Source: Paractinoplanes toevensis
GTDB taxonomy: Bacteria; Actinomycetota; Actinomycetes; Mycobacteriales; Micromonosporaceae
Assembly: GCF_018332695.1 (NCBI RefSeq)
Contig: NZ_BOQN01000079.1
Location: 22,043 to 86,042 of the forward strand
Direction of reading: 5' to 3'
DNA length: 64,000 bases
Of this stretch, positions 42,564 to 50,398 are shown in pieces; position 1 is the first letter of the stretch; each line of letters begins with the position of its first letter. Both the position numbers and the translations under genes were made by a program. The notes beneath the pieces were generated by a model. It saw only the letters and a program-made list of their open reading frames with translations. It had not been told where the DNA came from and searched no databases.

Positions 42564-43386
42564 CCGGCCGCCAGCCCCGCCCGAGCGCTTTGCCGATGTC
42601 CAGCACCATCCCGTCGGTGACCTGGTCGATGCTGTAGCGGGTCAGCGCCGGCCCGGCCACCAGCGAGGCCGCCCGGGCAACCGCGATCGGCACGTGCCGC
42701 ACCGGCACGCCCAGCACCGCCGCGATCGCGGCATCCCGCTGGTAGACCCGATCGTCGGCGATGTTGTAGGCGCCGGCCGGCCACCGGATGGCCGCGAGGC
42801 AGGCGGACGCGAGGTTCTCCACGGCGGTCAGGCTGAGCGGCACGTCCGGCCCCGGCAGCCAGGCGCGACCGCCGCGCACGATCCGCCGCAGCCGCGGCAC
42901 CAGATGCGGATCACCCTCGCCGTAAACGGCGCGGGGCCGCAGGACGACGGCCCCGGCGGCCAGCGCGAGCTTTTCACCAGCCGATTTCGTACGCCCGTAA
43001 GCGGTCCGCTGCCCGTCGACCGGATGATCCTCCCGGACCGGCGCCACGTAGGGCCCCGGCCGGTAGACACTCGCGCTGCTCACCCAGACGACCGGCCGCC
43101 CGGCCGAGGCCGCGAGCAGCCGCCGGGTCCCGCCGACGTTGACCGCGCGAAAGGCCGCTTCGGTACGCCGCCCAGGCCGCGGATCCCCAACGGCCGCCGC
43201 CAGATGCAGCACAGCATCGACACCCGATAAGTCAGGCATGTTCGGTGAGGCGGCATCCCAGAAGCTGTGCCGCCCCACCGGCCCCGGCCGCCGCCCGAGA
43301 CAGACCACGTCGGCCCCCGAGGCAACCGCCAGCCGAGCCACGACACCACCACAGAACCCGCTACCCCCGGTCACCGCGATCCTCAT
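42550..43386 (-). CDS. NAD(P)-dependent epimerase/3-beta-HSD-like reductase (OleD-like)
   Basis: A 278-residue extended short-chain dehydrogenase. Rossmann motif VTGGSGFCGG at residues 5-14, catalytic Ser in WVSSASVY, and YxxxK in TAYGRTKSAGEKL; then VVLRPRAVYGEGD as in 3-beta-hydroxysteroid dehydrogenase/OleD proteins. In the ole pathway OleD reduces the 2-alkyl-3-ketoacid to the beta-hydroxy acid. Its ATG overlaps the P450 stop (ATGA), so they are translationally coupled. An alternative is a sugar-nucleotide epimerase, but the gene set favours the OleD-like reading. Confidence 0.85.
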   Translation of the reverse strand: MRIAVTGGSGFCGGVVARLAVASGADVVCLGRRPGPVGRHSFWDAASPNMPDLSGVDAVLHLAAAVGDPRPGRRTEAAFRAVNVGGTRRLLAASAGRPVVWVSSASVYRPGPYVAPVREDHPVDGQRTAYGRTKSAGEKLALAAGAVVLRPRAVYGEGDPHLVPRLRRIVRGGRAWLPGPDVPLSLTAVENLASACLAAIRWPAGAYNIADDRVYQRDAAIAAVLGVPVRHVPIAVARAASLVAGPALTRYSIDQVTDGMVLDIGKALGRGWRPVTPS

Positions 43387-44690
43387 GCGGCGCGCACGAT
43401 CAGTGAGCGCCAGCCCGGCAACGCCGAGCGACGATCAACCCGGGCGCGAACGACGACCGGCCGATGCGGCGCGAGCGCGGCGAGAAAATCACCGAGTTGC
43501 AGCCGGGCCAGCCGAGCGCCCGGACAGGCATGCGGCCCAGCGCCGAACACGAGCTGCGCGGTCCGCGCCGGCGCCGGCCGATCCGGATCAGGATCACGAT
43601 GATGCGCGTCGGCCGCATGCCGGGCGACCAGCAGCATGCGATCCCCGGCCCGCACGGGGCATCGCCCAAGATCACCGCCGCCGGCGGCAACGCGAGGCAG
43701 GAGCGGCGTGGGCGAGGTGACGCGCAACAGCTCATCGGCAAGGGCAGGTTCCCGGGCGTACGCCCACAGCGCCCCATCAGCACAGGCCCACGCCGCGGCC
43801 CGGGGCAGAGCGGCCACCGTAGTGTTCACGGCCGCAACGGCCAGAGTGGCAGCCAACCCGCCCCCGGCCGGCCCGCCTCCGCCCGGCCCACCCCCGGCCG
43901 GTCCGCCTCCGCCCAGCGCGCCCCCGGCCGGTCCGCCTCCGCCCAGCGCGCCCCCGGCCGGCCCGTCTCCGGTCGGTCCGTCTCCGCCCAGCGTGTCCCC
44001 GGTCGGCCCGTCTCCGATCTGTCCGCCTGCGATCGGCCCGTGCCCGGTCGGCCCGTCTCCGGTCGGCCCGTGCCCGATCTGTCCGTCTCCGGCCGGTCGG
44101 TCCTCGATCGTTCCGCCTCCGACCAGTTCGAGGAGGCGCTCTGCCGCCAGCTCCGCCTCCCGGGCTGCCCGCCGCCGCCTGATGCCCGGCAGGTGCGCCC
44201 GGGCCGCCGTGGCCCCCGCCTCCTGCGCCGCCGCGGCCAGCACCAGCGGATCCAGCTCGAGCCCCAGCAGCGCCGCCGCCGTGCTGCCGGCGATCTCCGC
44301 CGCGAGCGGCACGAGATCCACGCTCCCGCCGTTGCCGAGCGGTGCGAGCCGCTCGTCGATGAGCTTGATCCACCCCGGCCGGAGCCGATCCACCCCGGCC
44401 ACCCCGAGCCCGTCCGCCACATCGCGCCGGGCGCGCCGATGCTCCGCGCCTTGCTGATCGAACAGGCCACCCGCCCCCGCGAGCCGATCGACCGCCCCGC
44501 CGGTGGTGCCCTCGGCGGTCCGATCGAGCGGAATCCGGGTGAGCGCCGCGAGATAGGCATCCCGATCGTGCACGAGCACGGTCCGCCCAATCCGCACGGT
44601 CGGCCACCGTCGGCTAGCCGCGAGCAGCGCAAACAGCACCGGATGGCTGCCGAGATAAACGCGCCGATCCCGCCCCCGAGCGCTACTCAC
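43383..44690 (-). CDS. Cytochrome P450 with Gly-rich repeat insertion
   Basis: About 435 residues. The heme-ligand loop FGAGPHACPGARLARLQL and K-helix ExxR (ADELLRVTSPTPLLPR) identify a P450. The I-helix seems to be LAVAAVNTTVAALP, with NTT where AGxxT is usual. Just before it an ~85-residue Gly/Pro/Asp-rich stretch made of 5-residue repeats is inserted, encoded by 15-bp tandem units. GTG at 44690 is assumed; a TTG 17 codons earlier is possible and neither has a clear ribosome site. It could hydroxylate the product of the neighbouring KAS/ligase genes. The insertion may impair folding, so activity is uncertain. Confidence 0.82.
   Translation of the reverse strand: MSSARGRDRRVYLGSHPVLFALLAASRRWPTVRIGRTVLVHDRDAYLAALTRIPLDRTAEGTTGGAVDRLAGAGGLFDQQGAEHRRARRDVADGLGVAGVDRLRPGWIKLIDERLAPLGNGGSVDLVPLAAEIAGSTAAALLGLELDPLVLAAAAQEAGATAARAHLPGIRRRRAAREAELAAERLLELVGGGTIEDRPAGDGQIGHGPTGDGPTGHGPIAGGQIGDGPTGDTLGGDGPTGDGPAGGALGGGGPAGGALGGGGPAGGGPGGGGPAGGGLAATLAVAAVNTTVAALPRAAAWACADGALWAYAREPALADELLRVTSPTPLLPRVAAGGGDLGRCPVRAGDRMLLVARHAADAHHRDPDPDRPAPARTAQLVFGAGPHACPGARLARLQLGDFLAALAPHRPVVVRARVDRRSALPGWRSLIVRAA
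43855..44115. repeat. 15-bp tandem repeat array inside the P450 gene
   Basis: About 17 degenerate 15-bp units, organised partly as 30-bp units; 43891-43920 and 43921-43950 are identical. In frame they encode GDGPT/GGGPA-type pentapeptides (minus strand). Confidence 0.85.
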
Positions 44691-44785
44691 CGGCCCACGA
44701 TCCCGTCGAGCGCACGCCCGGAGCCGTCCAAACCCCGCCAACGTCGCCGGCCGATCGCCGCGCGCAGGTGCCGTTCACGCTCGTC

Positions 44786-45121
44786 CCGCGATCGCGTGGA
44801 GTTCGCTCCCACGAACGCCGAAATCCTCCAAGATCGCGGTGAGCGGTCGCACGCTCGCGCGTCGATGGTGTCTCCCCGCGATCTTGTGGAGTTGGTGTCG
44901 CGAGCGGTCGGCAATTCCACAAGATCGCGGTGCAGGGGGTTGGGCGCTGCGCGTCGGTGGCGTGCCGCCCGCGATCTTGTGGCGTGGGTGTCGTGAGCGG
45001 GCGGGAATTCCACAAGATCGCGGTGGAGGGGTTGGGTGCCGCGTGTCGGGGGCGTTTCCTCTGGCGATCTTGTGGGGTTGGTGTCGCGAGCGGACGGGAA
45101 CTCTCCAAGATCGCTGGGGAG
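44786..45121. repeat. Four tandem ~93-bp units with internal hairpins
   Basis: Left arms begin at 44786, 44876, 44969 and 45062 (spacing 90, 93, 93). Each unit pairs GCGATCTTGTGGAGTT-like with AATTCCACAAGATCGC-like sequence across a ~20-base loop containing GTGTCGCGAGCGG. It fills most of the 474-base gap between the ligase and P450 genes. No gene is supported in this gap: the reading frames there only echo the repeat (AILWN...PTPQDRG). Confidence 0.85.
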
Positions 45122-45164
45122 GTGTGGTTTGTGCTGGGGCACTTGGTTCTCCGGGATTGCGGGG

Positions 45165-46727
45165 TCATGCTGTGGCGGCCAAGCGGGCGGTGGCTGCTCG
45201 GTCGGGCTTTCGGGAGCGGCCGGCCAGTGGGATCTGGGCGAAGATCACCGCGTCGGGGCGGGCGGCGCCCATCCGGGACAGCGGCTCGCGCAAGGCCGCG
45301 CGGATCGCCGCCTCCGACGCGCCGGCCGCGGGCTGGATCACCGCCACCACTCGCTCGTCGCCCTCGGCCGGCGGAACGCCCGCCGCTCTCTCGTCGCGGT
45401 CGGCCCGCGGAACGGCCACCACCCGCTCGTTGCCGTCGGCCGGCGGAACGCCCGCCGCTCGCTCGTCGCCGTCGGCCCGCGGAACGCCCATGACGCGCTC
45501 GTTGCCGTCGGTGGCGGGGACGCCTACCAGTAGGGCCAGTTCTACGCCGGGGACGTGCAGGGAAGGCTCGTACAGGCCGGGATAGATGTTCTCCGCCTGG
45601 CGCAGGATCATGTCTTTCAGGCGGCCGCCCAGGATCACCCGGCCGTTCTCCAGTCGGGCCAGGTCGCCGGTCGCCACCTGGTCGAACGGCTCCTCGCCCA
45701 GGTAGCGGGACGCCGCCGTCGGGCCGCTGAGCAGCAATTCTCCGCCCGCGCCGACCTCGGCCCGCACGCCGGGGAGCAGCTCGCCGACCAGGTCGCCGGG
45801 GCCGGTGAAGGCGGACTTCGCGGCCGACTCGACCGCGGCCGCCGGGAACACCTCGGTCAGGGCGTAGACACCCCAGGCCTCGTCCGCGCCGGCCGCCCGT
45901 ACCGCGCGCAACAGTGCCGCGCTCACCGGCGCCGAACCGCTGTAGACCCGCCCGGTGAAGCGCACCCGGGCGGCCAGGGCCGCCCGGAGCTGCGGCGGCG
46001 TCAAGTAGATGGCCTGCGGCCGCAGCGAACGGATCTGCCGTCCGAGAGCCCGCCGCGACGGCAGCGCGACCGGCGCACCGCTCGCCAGGGACGGCAGCAG
46101 CACGAAGAAGGTTCCGCCGAGGACCGGCACGCCCGGCGCCGGCCGGACCAGGTCACGCACCGCTGTCATGCCGGCCGACAGCGATGACCGGGTGTGCACG
46201 ACGGCGCGTGGCCGGCTGGTCGTGCCGGAGGTGAAGACGACGACCGCGTCGCCGTCGCCGTCGTAGCCGGCGGGTGGCGGGCCGGGCATCGGGCGGAGCG
46301 CCGGCGGTGAGCCGGGCAGGCGCCGGCCGATGGTGCGGACGGGGGCGAGGGTGCCCAGGTCGGGCAGGGCCAGGTGGGCCCGGCGGGCGAGTGGTGCCAG
46401 CCATCCGGCCACGGCCTGCGCGGTCGCGTCGGCGAGGATCAGCCGCGGCGCGGCCAGGGCCAGGCGGGCTTCGAGGACATCGGGGCCGGCGGTCGGGTCC
46501 AGCACGGCGATCCGCAGGCCCAGGTGGTACGCGGCCAGCATGGTGGCCAGCGAGCGGGCTCCCGGCCGTACGGCTAATCCGACCGTGTCGCCCGCGCTCA
46601 GGCCGACCGAACGCAGCGCCACGGCGTAGCCGTGGGTGAGGACGGCTAACTCACCGCGAGTGGCTCGCCCGGCGATGGCGGGACGGTCGTCGGTCTCCCG
46701 GAGACCGCCGATCAGATCGGTGAGCAT
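45165..46727 (-). CDS. Adenylate-forming (AMP-dependent) synthetase, OleC-like
   Basis: A 520-residue ANL-superfamily enzyme. Motifs: VVVFTSGTTSRPRAVVHT (P-loop, A3), WGVYALTEVF (A5), ATGDLARL and GGRLKDMIL (A7/A8), and a C-terminal Lys in GRSRKPDR (A10). In company with an OleA-like KAS and an OleD-like reductase it is best read as OleC-like, an enzyme type that activates a beta-hydroxy acid and closes it to a beta-lactone; an acyl-CoA/ACP ligase is the alternative. Residues about 427-490 contain a 12-residue repeat (ADGxERxxGVP) encoded by 36-bp tandem units. Start overlaps the glycosyltransferase stop by one base. Confidence 0.85.
   Translation of the reverse strand: MLTDLIGGLRETDDRPAIAGRATRGELAVLTHGYAVALRSVGLSAGDTVGLAVRPGARSLATMLAAYHLGLRIAVLDPTAGPDVLEARLALAAPRLILADATAQAVAGWLAPLARRAHLALPDLGTLAPVRTIGRRLPGSPPALRPMPGPPPAGYDGDGDAVVVFTSGTTSRPRAVVHTRSSLSAGMTAVRDLVRPAPGVPVLGGTFFVLLPSLASGAPVALPSRRALGRQIRSLRPQAIYLTPPQLRAALAARVRFTGRVYSGSAPVSAALLRAVRAAGADEAWGVYALTEVFPAAAVESAAKSAFTGPGDLVGELLPGVRAEVGAGGELLLSGPTAASRYLGEEPFDQVATGDLARLENGRVILGGRLKDMILRQAENIYPGLYEPSLHVPGVELALLVGVPATDGNERVMGVPRADGDERAAGVPPADGNERVVAVPRADRDERAAGVPPAEGDERVVAVIQPAAGASEAAIRAALREPLSRMGAARPDAVIFAQIPLAGRSRKPDRAATARLAATA
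45349..45525. repeat. 36-bp tandem repeats inside the ligase gene
   Basis: GGAACG recurs at 45373, 45409, 45445 and 45481, exactly 36 bases apart, within longer near-identical units. On the minus strand each encodes 12 residues of the type ADGNERVVGVPR, so the frame is kept. Confidence 0.85.
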
Positions 46728-47461
46728 CAGCGCGGGTCCGCCGTTCTCGGGCCGCTGCCGCGGTCGAGGTACCACTTGGCCGTGCCGATCACTCCGTAGG
46801 CCCTGATCCGGCGGGTGGAGTTGGCGACCACCATGTGGCGGCTGTGGGTGATCGCGGGAGTGGTGCGGCGCACCCGGTTGAGGAACGTGCGGTCGGTGGG
46901 GGACGGGCGGCGGGGCATGCCGCCGCAGGCTTCGTACAGCTCGGCGGTGATGGCCATGTTGTTGCCGGCGTGCATCCGGTAGGGGGCCTTGAACTCGGGG
47001 CCGCGGTGTTCCGGGCGGAACCGGCCGAACCATGCGGCCAGCGCGACCAGCAGGCGGAACCAGGCGCGGCCGAGCGGGCCGTGTTCGTCGCGGCGGGCCA
47101 CGATGCGGCCGCAGGCCAGGCCGCGGCTCTCGGTCAGGGCCTGCCGGGCGGCGGCCACCCAGCCGGGTGCGGGCAGGCAGTCGGCGTCGGTGCGGGCCAG
47201 GTGGATGGCGCCGTTGGCGATGGCGTGCCGGAAACCGGTGTCGACCGCGCAGCCGACGCCCTTCTCCGGCTCGACCAGCACGTGCACCGGGAACGGCGCG
47301 GGGAAGCGCCGGGCCAGCGCGGCCGTGGCGTCGGTGGAGCCGTTGTCGACCACCAGCAGGGTGAAGTCGGTGTCGGTCTGGTCGGCCAGGGCACGCAGGG
47401 TGGCGCCGATCTTCGACGCCTCGTTGTAGGCCGGCACCACCACCCACAGCGGGGTCGTCAC
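46727..47461 (-). CDS. Family 2 glycosyltransferase
   Basis: A 244-residue GT2 enzyme with a GT-A fold: VVVPAYNEASKIGATLRAL at the N-terminus, LVVDNGSTDATAAL, and the metal-binding DxD-type segment RTDADCLPAPGW near 92. No membrane helix is obvious apart from a short hydrophobic patch near RLLVALAAWFG. It would transfer a sugar from a nucleotide donor to an unknown acceptor, possibly the product of the flanking KAS III and ligase. GTG start overlaps the KAS III stop by 4 bases; its own stop overlaps the ligase ATG by one. Confidence 0.88.
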   Translation of the reverse strand: MTTPLWVVVPAYNEASKIGATLRALADQTDTDFTLLVVDNGSTDATAALARRFPAPFPVHVLVEPEKGVGCAVDTGFRHAIANGAIHLARTDADCLPAPGWVAAARQALTESRGLACGRIVARRDEHGPLGRAWFRLLVALAAWFGRFRPEHRGPEFKAPYRMHAGNNMAITAELYEACGGMPRRPSPTDRTFLNRVRRTTPAITHSRHMVVANSTRRIRAYGVIGTAKWYLDRGSGPRTADPR

Positions 47462-48453
47462 GAGACCTCCCAGACCATGGTCATCAGGCTGACGCCGCCG
47501 CCCAGGCCGACCAGCAGCACCCGGTCGCCCGCCTCCAACTGCGGACGGACCCGGGCCAGCTGTACGCCGAGGGTGGCCGACGCCATGTTGCCCAGCTCGG
47601 TGACGGTGATCTCGAGCTTGTCCCGGGGTACCCCGGTGACCTGCACGAACCGGTCCAGATACGGCAGCGTCACCTGGTGCACGAGCACCTTGGCGTAGTC
47701 GTCCCAGCCGTACCCGGTGCGGAGAGCGACCCGTTCGATCAGGCCGGCGCCGATCTGTTCGAAGATCCGGCGCAGCCGGTGCCCGTCGCCGGTGAAGTAG
47801 GTGTGTTCGTCGCCGCGCGGGTGCCGGGAGCCGCCGCCGAAGATGCCGCCGGCCGCCCAGTGCTCGGAGTGGGTCTCGGTGTCCACGTCGAGGATGCCGC
47901 CGGTGGCGACCGGCTCGACCAGCACGGCCGCGCCGCCGTCACCGAAGGTGAAGCCGGCGAACGCGCTACGCGCCTGGGCGAGGCCGTCGAGGCGGGGCCG
48001 CATCGCCCGGGTGGGGGTCTCGCCGGTGACCACCAGGGCGCGGCCGGCCCGGCCGGCCAGGATCATCGAGCGGGCCAGGTCGATGCCGTTGAGGAAGCTG
48101 TTGCAGGCGTTGGTGATGTCCATGGCGTGCGCCCGGCTGCCCAGCGCGGCCTGCACCACGTGCGCGGTGGCCGGTTCGGTCATGTCCCGGGTGGCGCTCG
48201 CGAACAACAGCAGGTCGATGTCGAGCGGGTCCCGGCCGGCCTCGGCCAGCACCTTGGTGGCGGCGTCGATGGCGAGGTCGGAGGCGTACTCGTCGTCGGC
48301 CGCGATCCGCCGCCGCCGGATGCCGCTGGCCTGCTCGAACATTCGCGGCGGCAGCATCAGGCCGCTGGCCGTCGCGACCCGGCGCTGCAGCTCGGCGGTC
48401 GGCACCTCGCGGGCGGGCAGGGCGTACGCGATCCCGGTGATCCCCACATTCAT
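47458..48453 (-). CDS. Ketoacyl synthase III, OleA-like
   Basis: A 331-residue thiolase-fold KAS III-type enzyme. Catalytic C117 (ITNACNSF), H259 (VLVHQVTLPY) and N289 (ELGNMASAT) are present. The Cys-His spacing of 142 and His-Asn spacing of 30 equal those I recall for OleA (C143, H285, N315) and exceed the 132 of E. coli FabH. OleA enzymes condense two acyl-CoAs head to head to a 2-alkyl-3-ketoacid. It heads a coupled operon with a glycosyltransferase and OleC-like ligase, followed after a repeat-filled gap by P450 and reductase genes. Confidence 0.88.
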   Translation of the reverse strand: MNVGITGIAYALPAREVPTAELQRRVATASGLMLPPRMFEQASGIRRRRIAADDEYASDLAIDAATKVLAEAGRDPLDIDLLLFASATRDMTEPATAHVVQAALGSRAHAMDITNACNSFLNGIDLARSMILAGRAGRALVVTGETPTRAMRPRLDGLAQARSAFAGFTFGDGGAAVLVEPVATGGILDVDTETHSEHWAAGGIFGGGSRHPRGDEHTYFTGDGHRLRRIFEQIGAGLIERVALRTGYGWDDYAKVLVHQVTLPYLDRFVQVTGVPRDKLEITVTELGNMASATLGVQLARVRPQLEAGDRVLLVGLGGGVSLMTMVWEVS

Positions 48454-48560
48454 GGGCGACAGCTTTGCCTATCCGCGCACGCCCGGGCCTGAGTAAGGGT
48501 GCTCAACTCCGTGATGCTCCGCACGCGCCGCCGCTTTCAGCATTCAATAAGATTTCCGCC
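48454..48560. promoter_or_regulatory. Divergent promoter region, KAS III operon / antiporter
   Basis: 107 bases between divergent starts. The stretch near 48540 (ATTCAATAAGATTT) is AT-rich for this genome and may include a -10 region for the antiporter; no palindrome stands out. Confidence 0.35.
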
Positions 48561-50132
48561 ATGAGCAGCATCGTCGACGTGGTCGTCCTGGTGGCCATCT
48601 CGGTGATCGGTGCGGCCCTGGCCCGCCGTCTCGGGTTCGTGGCGCCTCTGGTCCTGCTCGTGGCGGGGCTCGGCCTGTCATTTGTGCCGGGTTTCCCGGA
48701 GGCGGAGCTCGAGCCGGAGCTGGTGCTGATCGGCATCCTGCCGCCGCTGCTCTACGTGGCCGCGCTGCAGACCTCGGTGCCCGCGTTCCGCCGGGCGATC
48801 CGCCCGATCCTGCTGCTCGCGGTCGGCCTGGTGCTGGTCACCGCGTTCGTGGTGGGCGCGGTCGTGCACATGCTGTTGCCGGACATCCCGTTCGCGGCGT
48901 GTGTGGCGCTGGGCGCGATCGTCGCGCCGCCGGACGCGGTGTCGGCCACCGCGATCGCCCGCTCGGTCGGTCTGCCCCGCCGGGTGGTGACCATCCTCGA
49001 GGGCGAGAGCCTGCTGAACGACGCGACCGCGCTGGTGCTGGTGCGCATCTCGGCGGCCGCGATCGGCGGCACCGTGGTCGGCTTCTGGCCGATCGCGGGG
49101 GAGGTGGCGCTGAAGGCCGGCGGCGGCGTGCTGATCGGGTTGCTCGGCGCGTTCCTGGCGGCCAAGCTGCACCGCAAGATCGTCGACCCGCTGCTGGACG
49201 ACGCGGTCTCGCTGCTCACCCCGTTCGTGGTGGTGATCGTGGCCGAGGAGTTGAAGACGTCGAGCGTGGTGGCCGTGGTGATCGCCGGTCTCTACCTGGG
49301 GCACCGCATTCCCTACTTGCTGTCGGCGACCTCCCGGCTGCAGATGGACGCGGTGTGGAAGCTCGTCACGTTCCTGCTCGAGGGTGTCGTGTTCCTGCTG
49401 GTCGGCCTGCAGCTGCGGCACATCGGCGAGAGCATCGAGACCGACGTGGGCACCACCGTGGGGCTCACCCTGGCCGTGTTCGCGACCCTGGTCGTGATGC
49501 GGTTCATCTGGATGTACCCAGCGACCTACCTGGTGCGCCTGGTCCCGCGCATCCGGCAGCGCGAGGAACGGCCGCCGATCGCCGTACCGACCGTGCTGGC
49601 CTGGGCCGGGATGCGTGGCGTGGTGACCCTGGCGGCCGCGCAGACGCTGCCGCCGGAGGGCGGCAAGGTGCCGGAATATCACCGGGACCTGTTCATCTTC
49701 GTGGCGTTCGCGGTGATCGTGCTGACCCTGCTCGTTCAGGGCACCACGCTGCCGTGGCTCGCGGTGAAGCTCGGCGTCCGGCAGGACACCAGCACCGAGG
49801 ACGCCCTGGCCGAGGCCGGCGTGCAGCATCAGGCCGGGCGGGCCGCGCTGGCCGCGCTCGAGGAGAGCGCCGGGGACGCGCCCACCGAGGTGGTCGACCG
49901 GCTGCGATCACTGGTCGGCAGCCGGGGCAACAACGCTTGGGAACGGCTCGGCAATCAGCAGGCGGAGACCCCCTCCGCGGCGTACGGTCGGCTGCGGCGC
50001 GAGATGATCAGTGCGGAACGGCACGTTTTCAAGATCGCGCGGAACGAGGGGCGCATCCCCGAAGAGGTGCTCACCCGCGCTCAGCGCGAGCTCGACCTGG
50101 AAGAGTCCCAGTTGCAACGGAGTGACGATTGA
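48561..50132 (+). CDS. Na+/H+ antiporter (CPA1/NhaP-like)
   Basis: A 523-residue antiporter with about 12 membrane helices in residues 5-405. Signature motifs of CPA1 exchangers are visible: ALGAIVAPPDAVSATAI, EGESLLNDATALVL (the ND pair is the cation site) and AWAGMRGVVTLAAAQTLP. The C-terminal ~115 residues form a soluble, helical, charged tail that may sense pH or bind a partner. It exports Na+ (or K+) in exchange for H+. Its TGA overlaps the TTG start of the following zinc-finger gene by 4 bases. Confidence 0.93.
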   Translation: MSSIVDVVVLVAISVIGAALARRLGFVAPLVLLVAGLGLSFVPGFPEAELEPELVLIGILPPLLYVAALQTSVPAFRRAIRPILLLAVGLVLVTAFVVGAVVHMLLPDIPFAACVALGAIVAPPDAVSATAIARSVGLPRRVVTILEGESLLNDATALVLVRISAAAIGGTVVGFWPIAGEVALKAGGGVLIGLLGAFLAAKLHRKIVDPLLDDAVSLLTPFVVVIVAEELKTSSVVAVVIAGLYLGHRIPYLLSATSRLQMDAVWKLVTFLLEGVVFLLVGLQLRHIGESIETDVGTTVGLTLAVFATLVVMRFIWMYPATYLVRLVPRIRQREERPPIAVPTVLAWAGMRGVVTLAAAQTLPPEGGKVPEYHRDLFIFVAFAVIVLTLLVQGTTLPWLAVKLGVRQDTSTEDALAEAGVQHQAGRAALAALEESAGDAPTEVVDRLRSLVGSRGNNAWERLGNQQAETPSAAYGRLRREMISAERHVFKIARNEGRIPEEVLTRAQRELDLEESQLQRSDD

Positions 50133-50392
50133 GCTGCCAGCACCTGGCGGAAGCCGGCGAACCGGAACCGCAGTCGGCCTACGAGGACGGGTGCCCGCAG
50201 TGCGTGGCCGCCGGCTTCACCGGCTGGGTGCACCTGCGCACGTGCCTGAACTGCGGCGTGGTCGCCTGCTGCGACTCGTCGCCGCGCCGGCACATGTCCG
50301 CGCACCACGAGGAGACCGGCCACCCGGTGATGCGGTCGTACGAGCCGGGCGAGAAATGGCGCTGGTGTTTCGAGGACGAACTCCTAGGCTGA
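50129..50392 (+). CDS. UBP-type zinc finger protein
   Basis: An 87-residue zf-UBP protein. The Cys/His ligands appear in order: CQH near the start, CPQC at about 22-25, CLNCGVVACCD at about 40-50 and HMSAHHEETGHP at about 55-66, closing with WRWCFED. In eukaryotes this fold binds the ubiquitin C-terminus; bacterial copies next to Na+/H+ antiporters are widespread and of unknown role. The TTG start overlaps the antiporter stop (TTGA), implying translational coupling and perhaps regulation of the exchanger. Confidence 0.9.
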   Translation: MSCQHLAEAGEPEPQSAYEDGCPQCVAAGFTGWVHLRTCLNCGVVACCDSSPRRHMSAHHEETGHPVMRSYEPGEKWRWCFEDELLG

Positions 50393-50398
50393 GTCCTC

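Noticed and set aside
42550..43386. Reading the reductase as a sugar-nucleotide epimerase serving the glycosyltransferase
   Set aside because: Possible, but the VVLRPRAVYGEGD pattern and the OleA/OleC-like neighbours fit a 3-beta-HSD/OleD-type reductase better; kept as the alternative.
44786..45121. CRISPR-like appearance of repeated arms
   Set aside because: The segments between arms are themselves conserved, each unit is an inverted repeat, the period is ~93 bases and there are no cas genes.
44683..45168. A minus-strand reading frame of about 160 codons with repeated AILWN and PTPQDRG segments
   Set aside because: It is just the six-frame image of the hairpin repeat array; it has no start signal and no codon bias apart from the repeat.
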